Source of the DNA: Opitutia bacterium
GTDB taxonomy: Bacteria > Verrucomicrobiota > Verrucomicrobiia > Opitutales > Coraliomargaritaceae
Assembly (NCBI GenBank): GCA_002862945.1
Contig: PKCJ01000005.1
Location: forward strand, 1-46,469
Length of the DNA: 46,469 bases
Direction: 5' to 3'
Positions within the stretch are counted from its first letter, which is position 1, and every line of letters begins with the position of its first letter. Shown in pieces: positions 31,421 through 41,597 of this stretch. The notes under the pieces are model-generated. The model worked only from the letters and a program-made list of their open reading frames with translations. It was not told where the DNA came from and made no database searches. The translations under genes and the position numbers were made by a program.

Positions 31421-33394
31421 TTAATAGCGCCGCGCTGGCGCGACCCTTAAGGTCTCATATCGACTTGGGTCGACTTCCTGGATAAAGCGGCTCGGGTTGA
31501 GACGCATTATCTGGTTGCCTTGGTTGTTGAGCATGGGATAACTAAGGTAAAGTTCCTCCATAGCGCGCGTTATGGCAACATAGAAGAGGCGCCGCTCTTC
31601 TTCGAGGTCTCCCTCATCAATTGTTCGTTTGAGCGGGAAAGTGCCGTCGGCTAGGCCAATCACAAAGACGACGGGAAACTCTAAGCCTTTAGCTTGATGG
31701 ATAGTCGTCAGACGGAGGCAGTTCTGTTGCTCTTCGGGGCTGCGCTCGTTGCTTTCGGAGGCGAGTAGTACTAATTGTGCGAGTATCTCTTCCATCGATT
31801 CGTAGCGGCTGGCAAAGCTAACGAGACTTTGTAGGTCGTCGGCGCGGTCTGTCCAGTTCGGGTAGATCTCACGGATGTAGCTGCTATACCAGCCATTGAG
31901 CCCGAGTTGGATAATTTCTTCGGGTGACTGCTCTGTTAGCGCGGCGGAGATTTCACGGATCGTCTCGGCGAGCGATGGCCACTCTTCCTTGGCATCGGCA
32001 GGTACTTTCTTGAGCACTTCTTCGGAGACGAGCACGTCGCAAAAATTCTTTTCCAGCTTCTCGGCCCGTTCTTGGGTAAACTTATGTATGCGCTCGGCAG
32101 TCTTAGGGCCAACCTTGGGTAGGAGACAGGTGAAACGAGCAAAGGCCGAGACGTCGGCAGGATTGGATGCGAAGCGAAGCTGGGCGGTGAAGTCCTTTAT
32201 GTGGGCTTGTTCGAAAAAGCGCACGCCGCTGGTGATCTGGTAGTCGATGTTCAGGCGACTTAGTTCCATTTGTAAATCCATTGCCTGAAAGTGTGCGCGG
32301 TAGAGCACGGCTATGTCGGAGAGGTTACGGCCTTCGTCAATCAGGCCCTCGATACGTTCAATAATGAACTTAGCTTGTCCGCGGGTATCCATGACCGGGA
32401 CGAAGTAGGGGCGCTCGCGCTTGGGTTTTGCAGGTCGGAGTTCTTTGGAGAAGCCAAGGCCCGAAGGCTGCGAGGCAAGCACGGCATTGGCGAAATCAAG
32501 GATCTCGGGCGAGCTGCGATAGTTGGTCTCGATCTTGTGAATCTTCGCGCCAGGGTGGCGCTCTTCAAACTGCATTATGTTGTCGAAGTCTGCGCCGCGC
32601 CAAGTGTAGATGCACTGTGCGTCGTCGCCGACTGCCATGACTTGGTGATGCCCAGCGAGTTGATCGATGATTTCGGACTGCAAACGGTTAGTGTCTTGAA
32701 ACTCGTCAACAAGAATGTGCTTAAAACGGTCTTGGTATTGCCGACGAATCTCCGGGTGCTCGCGCAGGAGCCTCAGAAAGTATTCTAGCAGATCATCGTA
32801 ATCGACTACTTGCTGGTCGAGCTTAGCCTGCATGTAAGCCTTGTGGAATTGATCGATCTTCGATGCCATGCCGTCAAGAAAAGGGTAACGACTGTCAGCT
32901 TCTTCGCGCGGCGGGCGGCAGGTGTTGCGAGCGTAGCTGATCAGATCGGCGATGACTTTGGGTTTAGGGTTGTTCTTAGTTTTGATGAACTTGCCATCGG
33001 TCGCCTGAATGACGCTTTTAAGAATCGATTCTGCTTCGCCCTGGTCGAGGATGGTGTAGTTACGCTTGAGCCCGACGAGGTCGCCGTGCACGCGAAGAAT
33101 ACGTTGAGCGATACTGTGAAAGGTGCCGCCCCAAAGTGCGCGGCGAGGAACCCCAGTAAGGTCTTCGACCCGTTCTAGCATCTCACGGGAGGCTTTATTG
33201 GTGAAGGTGACTAGGAGGATCTCGTAAGCTTGCACGCCCTGGTGAAGAAGGTAAGCCACACGATACGTGAGAGTGCGGGTCTTTCCCGAGCCCGCACCGG
33301 CTAGCACGAGTGCTGGTCCCGGGGGAGCGGTTACAGCGCTGAATTGCTCATCGTTGAGTTCGGTTTTAAAATCGATTTCTGGGAAAGGAGACAT
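31421..33394 (-). CDS. UvrD/PcrA-type DNA helicase
   Basis: This superfamily 1A helicase unwinds DNA in repair and replication. The 657-residue protein has the Q motif and Walker A in [20 protein letters not shown] followed by [13 protein letters not shown], Walker [16 protein letters not shown], motif [19 protein letters not shown], motif IV near [15 protein letters not shown], motif [18 protein letters not shown] and motif [22 protein letters not shown]. It is a bit shorter than E. coli UvrD (720), mainly lacking the long C-terminal tail, so PcrA/UvrD/Rep cannot be separated by eye. Convergent with atpC and divergent from the isochorismate synthase gene. Confidence 0.94.
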   Translation of the reverse strand: MSPFPEIDFKTELNDEQFSAVTAPPGPALVLAGAGSGKTRTLTYRVAYLLHQGVQAYEILLVTFTNKASREMLERVEDLTGVPRRALWGGTFHSIAQRILRVHGDLVGLKRNYTILDQGEAESILKSVIQATDGKFIKTKNNPKPKVIADLISYARNTCRPPREEADSRYPFLDGMASKIDQFHKAYMQAKLDQQVVDYDDLLEYFLRLLREHPEIRRQYQDRFKHILVDEFQDTNRLQSEIIDQLAGHHQVMAVGDDAQCIYTWRGADFDNIMQFEERHPGAKIHKIETNYRSSPEILDFANAVLASQPSGLGFSKELRPAKPKRERPYFVPVMDTRGQAKFIIERIEGLIDEGRNLSDIAVLYRAHFQAMDLQMELSRLNIDYQITSGVRFFEQAHIKDFTAQLRFASNPADVSAFARFTCLLPKVGPKTAERIHKFTQERAEKLEKNFCDVLVSEEVLKKVPADAKEEWPSLAETIREISAALTEQSPEEIIQLGLNGWYSSYIREIYPNWTDRADDLQSLVSFASRYESMEEILAQLVLLASESNERSPEEQQNCLRLTTIHQAKGLEFPVVFVIGLADGTFPLKRTIDEGDLEEERRLFYVAITRAMEELYLSYPMLNNQGNQIMRLNPSRFIQEVDPSRYETLRVAPARRY

Positions 33395-33536
33395 ATTTAT
33401 AAGAATTTAGAAGTTAGAACTTAGGCTGGGGCAAATTCTTAATCATATTCATGTTTTTAAAAAGGGCCCTCTTCGCGCTCAGCACTAAGATTGAGACAAA
33501 CAAGACAGAGGTTGCGGTTTCAGGCTTCTTGATTTC

Positions 33537-33542
33537 TATACT
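33537..33542 (+). promoter_or_regulatory. -10 box next to the isochorismate synthase start
   Basis: TATACT lies four bases before the ATG at 33547; TTGCGG, a poor -35, is 19 bases upstream. If this -10 is used, transcription would start at or just after that ATG, giving a leaderless mRNA or a downstream start at the ATG at 33568 (residue 8). The rest of the 152-base divergent region holds only AT-rich sequence and an AGGGCCCT palindrome. Confidence 0.3.
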
Positions 33543-33546
33543 TTGA

Positions 33547-34974
33547 ATGCAAATTATTCCCTCCAGTATGTTACCCGAGCGTGATGAGGGTGCGCTGCGT
33601 CAATTTTTAGAGGGCTGTCGCGATACGGCGCGCGCTAAGGATCATTTTCAGATCGCCAGTATCTCACTGGCAGTAAAGCACATTGCGCCGCTGGCGGTGC
33701 TGCAGTCTATCTACGAGCCGGAAGAGGTGCATTGTTATATCGAACGGGCAGCCGACGACGAAGCGGTCGCCGCGGCAGAGGCGGTGGTGCAGGGGCGATT
33801 CGATGGAGTCGAGCGTTTCGCCTTGGTCAAAGCCTTCGCCGAAGAGATTTTAGAAAACACCATTGCTGTGGGTGATCTAAGCGAAGCTTTTACGGGGCCG
33901 CACTTTTTTACCGCGTTTAGTTTTGATGATTCCGTCCCCGAAGGGGACGCCTTTCCTGCCGCCACCGTGTTTCTCCCGCGCTGGCAAGTGTCTCGCTCAA
34001 AAGGCAAATATGGTGCGGTCGCCAATCTCAAAGTCGAGGCCGATACCGATATCGATAACTTGGTTATGCGAGTTTGGGGAGCTTATCGTAAGTTTGGCTC
34101 CTTTGATTATCTGCCAGACGAGGTCAAAGAGCCATCGCCCCAGCCAAAGATTGAGTCGCGTCGCGAACTGGCGTCTGAATTGTATCCCAATGCTGTTGAA
34201 TGTGCGCTCGAAGCGATCAAGGAAGGCAATTATGAGAAGATTGTGCTGGCGCGCGGTATAGAGTTGCTCGCGGACCGTCCATGGCAACCGCTTGATACTT
34301 TGAACCTACTGCGAGAACGCTTCGCGGGCTGCTTCACCTTTTCTTTTTCGGGTGACACGGCCAGCAGCTTTATCGGGGCGACGCCCGAGCGCTTGCTTCA
34401 GATAAGACACGGACGCTTGTTGACCGAGGCGATCGCTGGTTCTGCGCCACGTGGGCAGACCGCTAGCGAGGACGCTAAGCATGCCCGTGCTCTACTCGAA
34501 AGTGCCAAAGATCTGCGCGAGCACACTTGCGTGCGTGATTCCATCCTCAGGCGTCTCGAAAAAGTCGGTGTTAAGGGCAAGGCCGAGTCCAATCCCCAGC
34601 TGTTACTCCTTGCTAATGTTCAACACCTAAGGACTCGGATTGAAGCAGAAGTGGGCGATGCTGTTCACCTGCTCGACATTTTGCCCGAAATGCACCCAAC
34701 CCCAGCTGTAGGTGGATCCCCGCGTGAAGCGGCGCTACTTTGCATCGCCGAATTGGAACAAATCGACCGCGGCTTGTATGCTGGCGTGGTCGGTTGGTTT
34801 AATCACCTGAACGAGGGCGAAATGGTGGTCGGCATTCGTTCCGCATTGATCGAGGGCAAGCAGGCTTGCCTTTATGCGGGCGCGGGCATTGTCGAAGGCT
34901 CCGATCCCGATAAAGAGATGCGCGAGACTGAGATGAAACTACGTGCTTTGCTCGATGTTCTCTCCAGTTCATAA
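33547..34974 (+). CDS. menF: Isochorismate synthase
   Basis: The enzyme converts chorismate to isochorismate, the entry to menaquinone (MenF) or siderophores (EntC). The 475-residue protein has the chorismate-binding domain signatures [13 protein letters not shown] (catalytic lysine), [35 protein letters not shown] and [20 protein letters not shown], then [20 protein letters not shown] with [20 protein letters not shown], which all fit isochorismate synthases rather than anthranilate or PABA synthases. No siderophore or other men gene is near, so menaquinone is favoured from the phylum's known MK content, as an inference. Confidence 0.9.
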   Translation: MQIIPSSMLPERDEGALRQFLEGCRDTARAKDHFQIASISLAVKHIAPLAVLQSIYEPEEVHCYIERAADDEAVAAAEAVVQGRFDGVERFALVKAFAEEILENTIAVGDLSEAFTGPHFFTAFSFDDSVPEGDAFPAATVFLPRWQVSRSKGKYGAVANLKVEADTDIDNLVMRVWGAYRKFGSFDYLPDEVKEPSPQPKIESRRELASELYPNAVECALEAIKEGNYEKIVLARGIELLADRPWQPLDTLNLLRERFAGCFTFSFSGDTASSFIGATPERLLQIRHGRLLTEAIAGSAPRGQTASEDAKHARALLESAKDLREHTCVRDSILRRLEKVGVKGKAESNPQLLLLANVQHLRTRIEAEVGDAVHLLDILPEMHPTPAVGGSPREAALLCIAELEQIDRGLYAGVVGWFNHLNEGEMVVGIRSALIEGKQACLYAGAGIVEGSDPDKEMRETEMKLRALLDVLSSS

Positions 34975-35052
34975 TATATAAGTGATTTCAAATCTCCGCG
35001 CTTGTCGCACTTCGTTTAAGTACTAACTTCAAATTTCTAATTATAAAAAATT

Positions 35053-36513
35053 ATGGCAAAAGATTGGCTTGAAGGGATCGAAGATGAATACGACGTCGTA
35101 GTCGTGGGTTCAGGCTTAGGCGGACTGACCGGGGCGAACTATCTTGCGAAAAATGGGCACAAGGTGCTGTTGCTGGAGCATCATTATCAATTCGGTGGCC
35201 TCGCCACCTGGTTTAAGCGCCCGGGTGGCCACATTTTCGATATCTCTCTGCACGGCTTCCCTTATGGGATGGTCAAAAGTTGTCGTAAGTATTGGACAAA
35301 AGAGATCGCCGACTCAATTCACCAGCTCAAGGACGTTCGTTTTATCAACCCACAGATGAATGTTTGGACATCTTTTGATCGCGAAGACTTCACTAATATT
35401 TTGGTCAACGACTTCAAGGTAGATCGCGAGAAAGTGGAGGCTTTCTACACGCATCTGCGCCAGATGAACTTCTACGACGATAACACTCAGACAACGGGTG
35501 AAATGTTCGATGAGTTTTTTCCAGGGCGCAGCGATGTACACCGTCTTTTAATGGAGCCGATTTCCTACGCCAACGGATCGCATGTTGATGACCCAGCCAT
35601 CACCTATGGTATTGTCTTTTCCAACTTTATGAGTAAGGGCGTTTTCACCTTCCAAGGCGGCACTGATACCCTTATTAAAAAAATGGTAGCCGAACTTAAA
35701 AATAACGGCTGTGAAGTACGCAAATGTGCACTCGTCGAGGGCGTCGATGTGGAAGATAGCAAAGTCATTGGCATCCGCGTGCGCAGCCAGAATACGGGCG
35801 AAGAAGAATTCCCCGTTCGTCGCATCAAATGTAAGGCGGTACTCTCCAACGCAAACGTCCGCAACACGATCGAATATCTCGTGGGCGAAAATAAGTTTAG
35901 TGAAGAATTCGTCGCCGAGGCTAAAGCTGTGCGTAACAATACCAGCTCTTGCCAAGTCTACATGGGCATTAAAAAGGGCGAAACGATTCCAAATATCGGC
36001 GACCTCGTCTTCACCTCTAAAGCCCCTGAGTATTCCATCGGAGAGCTGACCTCAATCAAAACGAGTAGTCACACCTTTTCGGTTTACTACCCCGAGACGC
36101 GCCCGCATCTTTCGCAAGATCGTTATACCGTAGTGGCTTCGCTTAATGCCCAATGGGATGAGTGGAACGACCTCTCCGAAGAAGAATATCAGGCGGAAAA
36201 AGCCCGTATGTGCGAAGAGTGCGTCCGTAGCCTAGAGACGTTTATTCCTGGCGTGCGCGACAAAATTGACCACATAGAGGCGGCGACTCCACGTACTGTA
36301 AACTACTACACTAAGTCGATGCAGGGCACTTCTTTTGGCACCAAGTTTGAAGGTCTCAAGGTCTCGATGGAAATCTCCGAACAGATCGAAGGCCTTTATC
36401 ACGCTGGTTCCGTCGGTATCATTATGTCTGGATGGCTTGGCACCATGAATTACGGCGTTATTACTGCCAACAAGATGGATAAGTGGCTTTACGAAAAAAG
36501 AAAGGCTGTTTAA
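35053..36513 (+). CDS. CrtI-like FAD-dependent oxidoreductase
   Basis: The protein has the dinucleotide-binding fold of the phytoene desaturase/retinol saturase superfamily: [20 protein letters not shown] with the GxGxxG, then [16 protein letters not shown], an internal [16 protein letters not shown] region, [20 protein letters not shown] (the GG-type substrate/FAD segment) and the C-terminal FAD motif [20 protein letters not shown]. The 486-residue length fits. Substrate unknown; no carotenoid gene (crtB, crtE) is in the window. It follows the isochorismate synthase gene by 78 bases and precedes marR, with an upstream TTATAA close to the ATG. Confidence 0.8.
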   Translation: MAKDWLEGIEDEYDVVVVGSGLGGLTGANYLAKNGHKVLLLEHHYQFGGLATWFKRPGGHIFDISLHGFPYGMVKSCRKYWTKEIADSIHQLKDVRFINPQMNVWTSFDREDFTNILVNDFKVDREKVEAFYTHLRQMNFYDDNTQTTGEMFDEFFPGRSDVHRLLMEPISYANGSHVDDPAITYGIVFSNFMSKGVFTFQGGTDTLIKKMVAELKNNGCEVRKCALVEGVDVEDSKVIGIRVRSQNTGEEEFPVRRIKCKAVLSNANVRNTIEYLVGENKFSEEFVAEAKAVRNNTSSCQVYMGIKKGETIPNIGDLVFTSKAPEYSIGELTSIKTSSHTFSVYYPETRPHLSQDRYTVVASLNAQWDEWNDLSEEEYQAEKARMCEECVRSLETFIPGVRDKIDHIEAATPRTVNYYTKSMQGTSFGTKFEGLKVSMEISEQIEGLYHAGSVGIIMSGWLGTMNYGVITANKMDKWLYEKRKAV

Positions 36514-36645
36514 ATTTGCTAAGTCTTGTATCTCAGCCCGCTCCTGCTAAGGCACAATAGGAGTTCATAAGTAATGGCGAATATTCGAGAGGAAAAATCC
36601 TCGTTTGTGGGACAATTTGAAAAGCAGGATTCGTAAATTCCCAAT

Positions 36646-36667
36646 TATAACTTGACGTCAAGTTATA
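36646..36667. promoter_or_regulatory. Perfect 22-bp palindrome, likely MarR operator
   Basis: TATAACTTGAC (36646-36656) is followed by its exact reverse complement GTCAAGTTATA (36657-36667), with no spacer, starting 40 bases before the marR ATG. MarR proteins bind palindromes of about 16-22 bp of this kind, so autoregulation is inferred. The centre has a -35-like TTGACG (36652-36657). CTTGA/TCAAG arms recur at 37153-37198. Confidence 0.75.
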
Positions 36668-36685
36668 TAGACACAGGGTGGGGCC

Positions 36686-37138
36686 ATGCCTAAAATTTAC
36701 CAAAATTCCGGTTCACACTTATTCCTTCTTTTTTGGAAAGCTTCGCATGCAGCCATGCGCTATGACCATCAGAGCATCGCTGCGCAAGGCTTTACTACCC
36801 TTTCAGATTACGCTGTGCTTGAGGTATTGCTCCACAAGGGCTCTTTACCAGTCAATGCAATCGGGGAGAAAGTGCTGCTCACGAGTGGTTCGATGACGAC
36901 GGCTGTTCAGCGACTTGAGAAAAAAGGGCTAGTTGTCCGCGAGCGAAGTGAAGGTGATGCCAGAGTCGTGCTGGTTCATTTGACTAATGAGGGTATGAGT
37001 TTGATCCAAGAGGCCTTTACTTCGCATGCCGAGGATCTGGATGAGTTATTTATCGAATTCTCAGAGGATGAGCGCATACAATTCGCAGGTCTAATGCGCA
37101 AATTAGGTCGGCGTAGCCAGGAATTGAGCAAGATATAA
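36686..37138 (+). CDS. MarR-family transcriptional regulator
   Basis: The 150-residue protein is a winged-helix repressor. It shows an N-terminal dimerisation helix, the HTH region (LSDYAVLEVLLHKGSLPVNA, then IGEKVLLTSGSMTTAVQRLE), the wing KKGLVVRERSEGDARVVLVHLT and a long C-terminal helix pair. There is no cysteine, so it is not an OhrR-type thiol sensor; the ligand is unknown. The ATG at 36686 follows GGGTGGGGCC. A perfect palindrome lies just upstream, and a similar inverted repeat lies in the gap after its stop codon, so it may control both. Confidence 0.9.
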   Translation: MPKIYQNSGSHLFLLFWKASHAAMRYDHQSIAAQGFTTLSDYAVLEVLLHKGSLPVNAIGEKVLLTSGSMTTAVQRLEKKGLVVRERSEGDARVVLVHLTNEGMSLIQEAFTSHAEDLDELFIEFSEDERIQFAGLMRKLGRRSQELSKI

Positions 37139-37152
37139 AAATTTTGCCATAA

Positions 37153-37198
37153 ATCTTGATATAAAGGTTAAATTTAAATAATAACTAGACATCAAGAT
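37153..37198. promoter_or_regulatory. Promoter-like inverted repeat after marR
   Basis: ATCTTGAT (37153-37160) and ATCAAGAT (37191-37198) are perfect 8-bp arms 30 bases apart. They overlap a good forward promoter, TTGATA (37156-37161), 17-base spacer, TAATAA (37179-37184), and a weaker reverse one. The arms contain the CTTGA/TCAAG core of the marR palindrome, so the same regulator may bind here. No convincing gene follows on the plus strand: only a 46-codon frame at 37252 that runs antisense into the methyltransferase end. The gap 37139-37311 holds nothing else recognisable. Confidence 0.45.
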
Positions 37199-37311
37199 AA
37201 TCTTCCTGCTACGAGCATTTATCTGGTATTTCCTCCTATTCGCAAAGCTCTATGGGCTATTTTGAAACCACCAAGCTAGAGCGCGCTACTCAAAGGCGAT
37301 CTTTGTTGCAA

Positions 37312-38151
37312 TTATCTCTCCCACCTAGCCCAAGCGCCGCTGGGGACGTCGAAAGCGCTTTCTTTTCCTGTCAGAAGCATCTCGCCACAATCTAGTCGGC
37401 CTTTGTCCAGAAGCTGTTGTATCAAGTTTTTCAATGCAATTGGAGTGAAGCCGGGTGTGTGGCTAGTTAGGTAGAGGAAGCAGGGCTGATCGCTCATTAC
37501 TTTTCGTACGAGTTGCAAGGTTTCTAAGAGAGCGTGCTCAATCTTGTAGAGCTCGCCGCCTTTTCCGCGACCAAAGGACGGTGGGTCAAGAAGGATGGCA
37601 TCGTAGCGGCGGCCGCGTTTAATCTCGCGGGCAAGGAACTTATTGACATCGTCCACAATCCAGCGAATGGGGTGGCCTTCAAGTCCGTTGAGTTTGGCGT
37701 TCTCTCGTGCCCATGCGACCATGCCTTTGGACGCGTCGACGTGGCAGCAGTGGGCACCACCTTGTGCAGCGGCAAGGGTGGCACCACCAGAGTAGGCAAA
37801 GAGGTTGAGGAAGTTGAGTGGTTCGCGACGCCGAGTGGTTTCCTTTTTGAGGGTGTCACGTATCCATTCCCACATAGCGCGGGTCTCAGGAAAGACGCCG
37901 AGGTGGCCGAAGTCTGTGGTAGAGAGCTTCATTTTGACGCCCTGGACTTCTGCAGTCCAAGAATCGGGCAGCTTATCGCGACCGCGCCATTCGAGACCTT
38001 GCTTACGGGTGAAGAAAGCATCGGCCTGCTTCCAAAGCGCAGGCTGGCTAGGGTTCCAGACAGCCTGCGCGCAGGGACGGTCAAGGGTGACCTCGCCGAA
38101 GCGTTCCAGCCTGCGCCCGTGGCCACTGTCGAGGAGTTCGTATTCGTTCAT
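37312..38151 (-). CDS. Class I SAM-dependent methyltransferase, RlmI-like
   Basis: The 279-residue protein matches the catalytic part of 23S rRNA methyltransferases of the RlmI/RlmK group: [19 protein letters not shown], the SAM motif [40 protein letters not shown], and the Asp-Pro-Pro-Ser motif in [17 protein letters not shown]. It lacks an N-terminal PUA domain that full RlmI has, so the RNA target is uncertain. It starts at 38151, 33 bases downstream of tdk on the same strand. Confidence 0.86.
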   Translation of the reverse strand: MNEYELLDSGHGRRLERFGEVTLDRPCAQAVWNPSQPALWKQADAFFTRKQGLEWRGRDKLPDSWTAEVQGVKMKLSTTDFGHLGVFPETRAMWEWIRDTLKKETTRRREPLNFLNLFAYSGGATLAAAQGGAHCCHVDASKGMVAWARENAKLNGLEGHPIRWIVDDVNKFLAREIKRGRRYDAILLDPPSFGRGKGGELYKIEHALLETLQLVRKVMSDQPCFLYLTSHTPGFTPIALKNLIQQLLDKGRLDCGEMLLTGKESAFDVPSGAWARWER

Positions 38152-38184
38152 GACTTGTATTGAGTTGCAGAAAGCGGAGAGCCG

Positions 38185-38760
38185 CTAAGACATTGCTTCG
38201 ACAAAACACTTTCGACACATGGCGACATAGCGTTCGTTGCCTCCGATTTCGACTTGTTCGCCCTCTTTGATTGGCTCACCTTCAGCATCGGTGCGGAGAT
38301 TCATGGTAGCTTTGCGACCGCAGTGGCAGATGGTCTTGAGCTCGATCAGGTTATCTGCCCAGCCAAGGAGGGCCGCGCTACCCGGAAATAGATTACCCTG
38401 GAAGTCGGTGCGAAGGCCGTAGCTGAGGACAGGTATGCCAGATTGGTCAGCCACTTTGGCCAGTTGTTCGACTTGAGGGCGAGTCAGAAATTGGGCTTCG
38501 TCGATTAAGACGCAAGCGATGGGATCTTGTTCGTGGGTTGCGTTAATGAGGAGCAGTAAATCGTCTTCTTGATTGAAGGACTTAGCTTCTTTCGTCAGGC
38601 CGATTCGCGACGCGATTTTGCCCTTACCGTCCCTTTGATTGATGACGGGTGTGAGCAGGAGGGTCTTCATGCCACGTTCGTGGTAATTGTGACTGGACTG
38701 AAGGAGTACGGTACTTTTGCCCGCGTTCATTGCGGAGTAGTAGAAGTAGAGTTTGGCCAT
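38185..38760 (-). CDS. tdk: Thymidine kinase
   Basis: Thymidine kinase salvages thymidine to dTMP. From the ATG at 38760 the protein has 191 residues: [21 protein letters not shown] (P-loop), [11 protein letters not shown] (Walker B), [20 protein letters not shown] (lasso region), and the zinc-binding cysteines in CHCGRKA and MCRKCF. The open frame extends 26 codons further upstream with non-family sequence. It lies 65 bases after the ppx stop and before the methyltransferase. Confidence 0.96.
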   Translation of the reverse strand: MAKLYFYYSAMNAGKSTVLLQSSHNYHERGMKTLLLTPVINQRDGKGKIASRIGLTKEAKSFNQEDDLLLLINATHEQDPIACVLIDEAQFLTRPQVEQLAKVADQSGIPVLSYGLRTDFQGNLFPGSAALLGWADNLIELKTICHCGRKATMNLRTDAEGEPIKEGEQVEIGGNERYVAMCRKCFVEAMS

Positions 38761-38825
38761 GATGAACTGGGCAGAAGCGGCTTCAGCCACCTGTAAGTTG
38801 GAGATGAAATGCCGAAATAGGGCGA

Positions 38826-39785
38826 CTAAAGTCGACACTTCGTTTGTTGTTTTAGCAGATTGGCGGCGACTCCGTAGCGGAGATTATAGAAGGAGTGTGT
38901 TAGTTTGGAGCGGTTGGCGACTTCGAGCAAGGCATCAATGATGATCAATGCGGTGGGCATGATGTCGGCACGGGCGGCGGGGAGATGGGGGATACTGAGG
39001 CGCTCCTGAAGTGGAAGCGGGGCGAGCTTGTTCTTTAACTGCTTGAGAGTAGATCGTAAGAGATACGGTGAAGTTCCTCGAGGATATCGATAATCAAAAT
39101 TTTCGCCGACGAACATGTAGCGGCTTACGGTGTAGGCTCCCCCCGTCCCGATGAGTGGGAGTTCGGCGGGGCTGAAATCGAAGTCGCTGCTTATTAGTTG
39201 CTCGGTGACGTATCTACGGATGGATGCTTCGATTTTTAGGGTGAGTGGGGCATCTGCGTCTTCTATGAAACGTTCGGTCAGTCGGACTGCGCCGAGTTGC
39301 AGGGAGATGGCTTGTTGGATCTGACCGGCGTCAAAGCGAATGAGTTCGAGGCTGCCTCCGCCAATGTCGGTCTGAATAAAACTCGTCATGCCCCCAATGG
39401 CAGGGTCGCAAGTGATTCCTTGCCCGATATATTTGGCCTCTTCCGTGCCGCTGAGTGTACGAATCTGTAAACCCGTGGCTTCTGCAACGTTTTGTATGAA
39501 GTCATCGCTGTTAATGGCATCACGAACCGCGCTTGTTGCAACAATCACAGTGTGATCTGGCTGATAGTTCTGAGCCATTTTTTGCAGTTTGGCGATGGTG
39601 GCAGAGCCAGCGGTGATTGCATCTTCGTTTAAGCTAGGCAATTTACTGCTGATCCCGCCGCTGATTCGCGTCTCTATGGTTTCGCTACAGAGCGTTTCGA
39701 GACTGTTTGACGTTGCCCCCGCACGAGCGACCAATAACTTGATCGAGTTACTGCCCACATCGATGACTGCAACAGTATCTGGCAT
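38826..39785 (-). CDS. Exopolyphosphatase / GppA-type phosphatase
   Basis: The ASKHA-fold Ppx/GppA enzymes remove terminal phosphate from polyphosphate or convert pppGpp to ppGpp. The 319-residue protein starts [17 protein letters not shown] and shows [15 protein letters not shown], the acidic [28 protein letters not shown] and [11 protein letters not shown], covering the N-terminal two-domain unit. It lacks the C-terminal HD-like domains of E. coli Ppx (513 residues), as in many short Ppx2-type proteins. First gene of a minus-strand set with tdk and the methyltransferase; divergent from oleC. Confidence 0.9.
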   Translation of the reverse strand: MPDTVAVIDVGSNSIKLLVARAGATSNSLETLCSETIETRISGGISSKLPSLNEDAITAGSATIAKLQKMAQNYQPDHTVIVATSAVRDAINSDDFIQNVAEATGLQIRTLSGTEEAKYIGQGITCDPAIGGMTSFIQTDIGGGSLELIRFDAGQIQQAISLQLGAVRLTERFIEDADAPLTLKIEASIRRYVTEQLISSDFDFSPAELPLIGTGGAYTVSRYMFVGENFDYRYPRGTSPYLLRSTLKQLKNKLAPLPLQERLSIPHLPAARADIMPTALIIIDALLEVANRSKLTHSFYNLRYGVAANLLKQQTKCRL

Positions 39786-39968
39786 ATGCTTATGGCATGG
39801 GTCGGAAATGGATTCGTCAAGTATGGATGGAGATGTGGGACTAAGGCTGCCGACCCTGACAGCTAGTTGGAAGCGATTATTCTAGCGGCCGACTAGACCT
39901 GCGTCTTTATTCCTCAAAAAACGCTAGCCGCCAGTGCAGAATACGCTACTTGTTCTTATATCTAGACG

Positions 39969-41588
39969 ATGGCTTACAACGTTGCTCATTTCCTCGCTCA
40001 GCAAGCGGCCGCTCAGCCGACAGCGGCTGCAGTGCGCGCTCCTTTCAGTCATGACAGCGACGGGGCGATTCGCTACATAGAGCGTAGCTTTGCTGAATTG
40101 GAAGCGGAGGCTTCGGCCACGGGGCATTATTTCATTACGAAAGGTATAGGGCGTGGCTCGCGGGTCTTATTGATGGTGCGGCCTGGCCTGGATTTGATTC
40201 GAATTGTCTTTGCTCTCTTTAAGATGGGTGCCGTACCGATCGTGATTGATCCAGGAATGGGCTTAAAAAAGTTTCTTCGCTGCGTGCGGCACTCAAAGCC
40301 GGTGGCACTGGTTGGCATCGCACCAGCCATTTGGAGCGCTCGTTTATACCGTCCAAGCTTTCGTGGGATCAACATTAAGATCTGCGTAGGGCGTGGCTTT
40401 GAAAAACAGATTGGTGGTTTTAAAAGTCATGGCGCTTTCGGGGTAGTTGACTCTGCGGAGGATGAACTGGCGGCAATTTTATTTACCTCTGGTTCGACTG
40501 GTGCGGCCAAAGGCGTACTCTATGAGCATGGTATGTTTCTTGCACAAGTGGAGGCAATTCGCCGCCAATATGAAATCGAGCCAGGCGAGGTAGATCTGCC
40601 GATGTTACCAATATTTGCGCTTTTTAATCCGGCGCTGGGCATGTGCACCGTAGTGCCAGATATCAATCCAAGCCGTCCAGCTTCCGTCGACCCAGAGAAA
40701 ATCGTGCGTGCGATCCAGCAGAATTCGGTCACGAATAGTTTTGGCTCACCCGCGCTGTGGGTTAAGATCGCCCGGTATTGCGAGCGAAAGTCGATCACAT
40801 TTCCCACAATCCGTCGCATTTTGATGGCGGGCGCACCGGTGCCGCCTGCACTGATGGCGAGGATGCGCGCGATTATTCCCAATGGCGAAATCCATACGCC
40901 CTACGGAGCGACAGAGGCGCTGCCTGTAAGTTCAATTTCTGCGACGGAGGTATTAGAGCAAACTGTTGTCCGCACACAAAAAGGGGAGGGGACTTGCGTG
41001 GGGCGTCCCTTACCCAATGTATTGGTGCGTATTGTAGAGCCGACCGATGGCCCTATTACTACGATTGAGAAGGTAGTGGAATTACCCGCGGGTTCGATTG
41101 GAGAGATTATTGTACAAGGTGCCTCTGTAACTCGCGGCTACGATTATTTACCCGAAGCGAATGCGGACTCGAAGATCGTGGATGGCGCGGAGCTGTGGCA
41201 TCGTATGGGAGATATCGGTTGGATAGACGATTTGGGGCGACTGTGGTTTTGCGGTCGCAAAGTAGAGCGAGTGCTGACAGATGTGGGTGCGATGTACACG
41301 GATTGTTGCGAAGCTATTTTTAACGCCCACCCGTGGGTCTACCGCTCTGCCTTGATCGATTTGTGCCAGGGGCGACCTGCTATCGTGATCGAACCAGAAA
41401 AGTCTGCTTTTCCTAAGTCAACTGACGAGCGCGCACGCTTCATTGAGTCACTCAGAGAGCTTGGGCAGAAAAATACACAGACAGTTGCAATCAAAGACTT
41501 CTTTTTTGAGGTAAAATTCCCTGTGGATGTGCGGCATAATGCTAAGATCCATCGTTTGTCGCTTGCGCGGAAATTTGCGCTGAAATAA
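39969..41588 (+). CDS. oleC: OleC-type beta-lactone synthetase (ANL ligase)
   Basis: OleC uses ATP to turn a 2-alkyl-3-hydroxy acid into a beta-lactone in the head-to-head hydrocarbon pathway. The 539-residue protein is an adenylating enzyme with ILFTSGSTGAAKGVLYEHGM (A3 loop), TPYGATEALPVSSI (A5), HRMGDIGWIDDLGRLWFCGR (A7-A8) and the C-terminal lysine in RHNAKIHRLSLARKF (A10). The elements FALFKMGAVPIVIDPGMGLK and the closing NAKIHR are typical of OleC rather than acyl-CoA ligases. oleD follows 9 bases later. oleA and oleB are not in the window. A TATATC is 12 bases before the ATG. Confidence 0.88.
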   Translation: MAYNVAHFLAQQAAAQPTAAAVRAPFSHDSDGAIRYIERSFAELEAEASATGHYFITKGIGRGSRVLLMVRPGLDLIRIVFALFKMGAVPIVIDPGMGLKKFLRCVRHSKPVALVGIAPAIWSARLYRPSFRGINIKICVGRGFEKQIGGFKSHGAFGVVDSAEDELAAILFTSGSTGAAKGVLYEHGMFLAQVEAIRRQYEIEPGEVDLPMLPIFALFNPALGMCTVVPDINPSRPASVDPEKIVRAIQQNSVTNSFGSPALWVKIARYCERKSITFPTIRRILMAGAPVPPALMARMRAIIPNGEIHTPYGATEALPVSSISATEVLEQTVVRTQKGEGTCVGRPLPNVLVRIVEPTDGPITTIEKVVELPAGSIGEIIVQGASVTRGYDYLPEANADSKIVDGAELWHRMGDIGWIDDLGRLWFCGRKVERVLTDVGAMYTDCCEAIFNAHPWVYRSALIDLCQGRPAIVIEPEKSAFPKSTDERARFIESLRELGQKNTQTVAIKDFFFEVKFPVDVRHNAKIHRLSLARKFALK

Positions 41589-41597
41589 TTTTATTCG

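Noticed and set aside
37252-37392. A 46-codon plus-strand frame after the orphan promoter.
   Set aside because: Half of it is antisense to the methyltransferase gene and its sequence has no feature of a real protein; it is mentioned only as a possible product.
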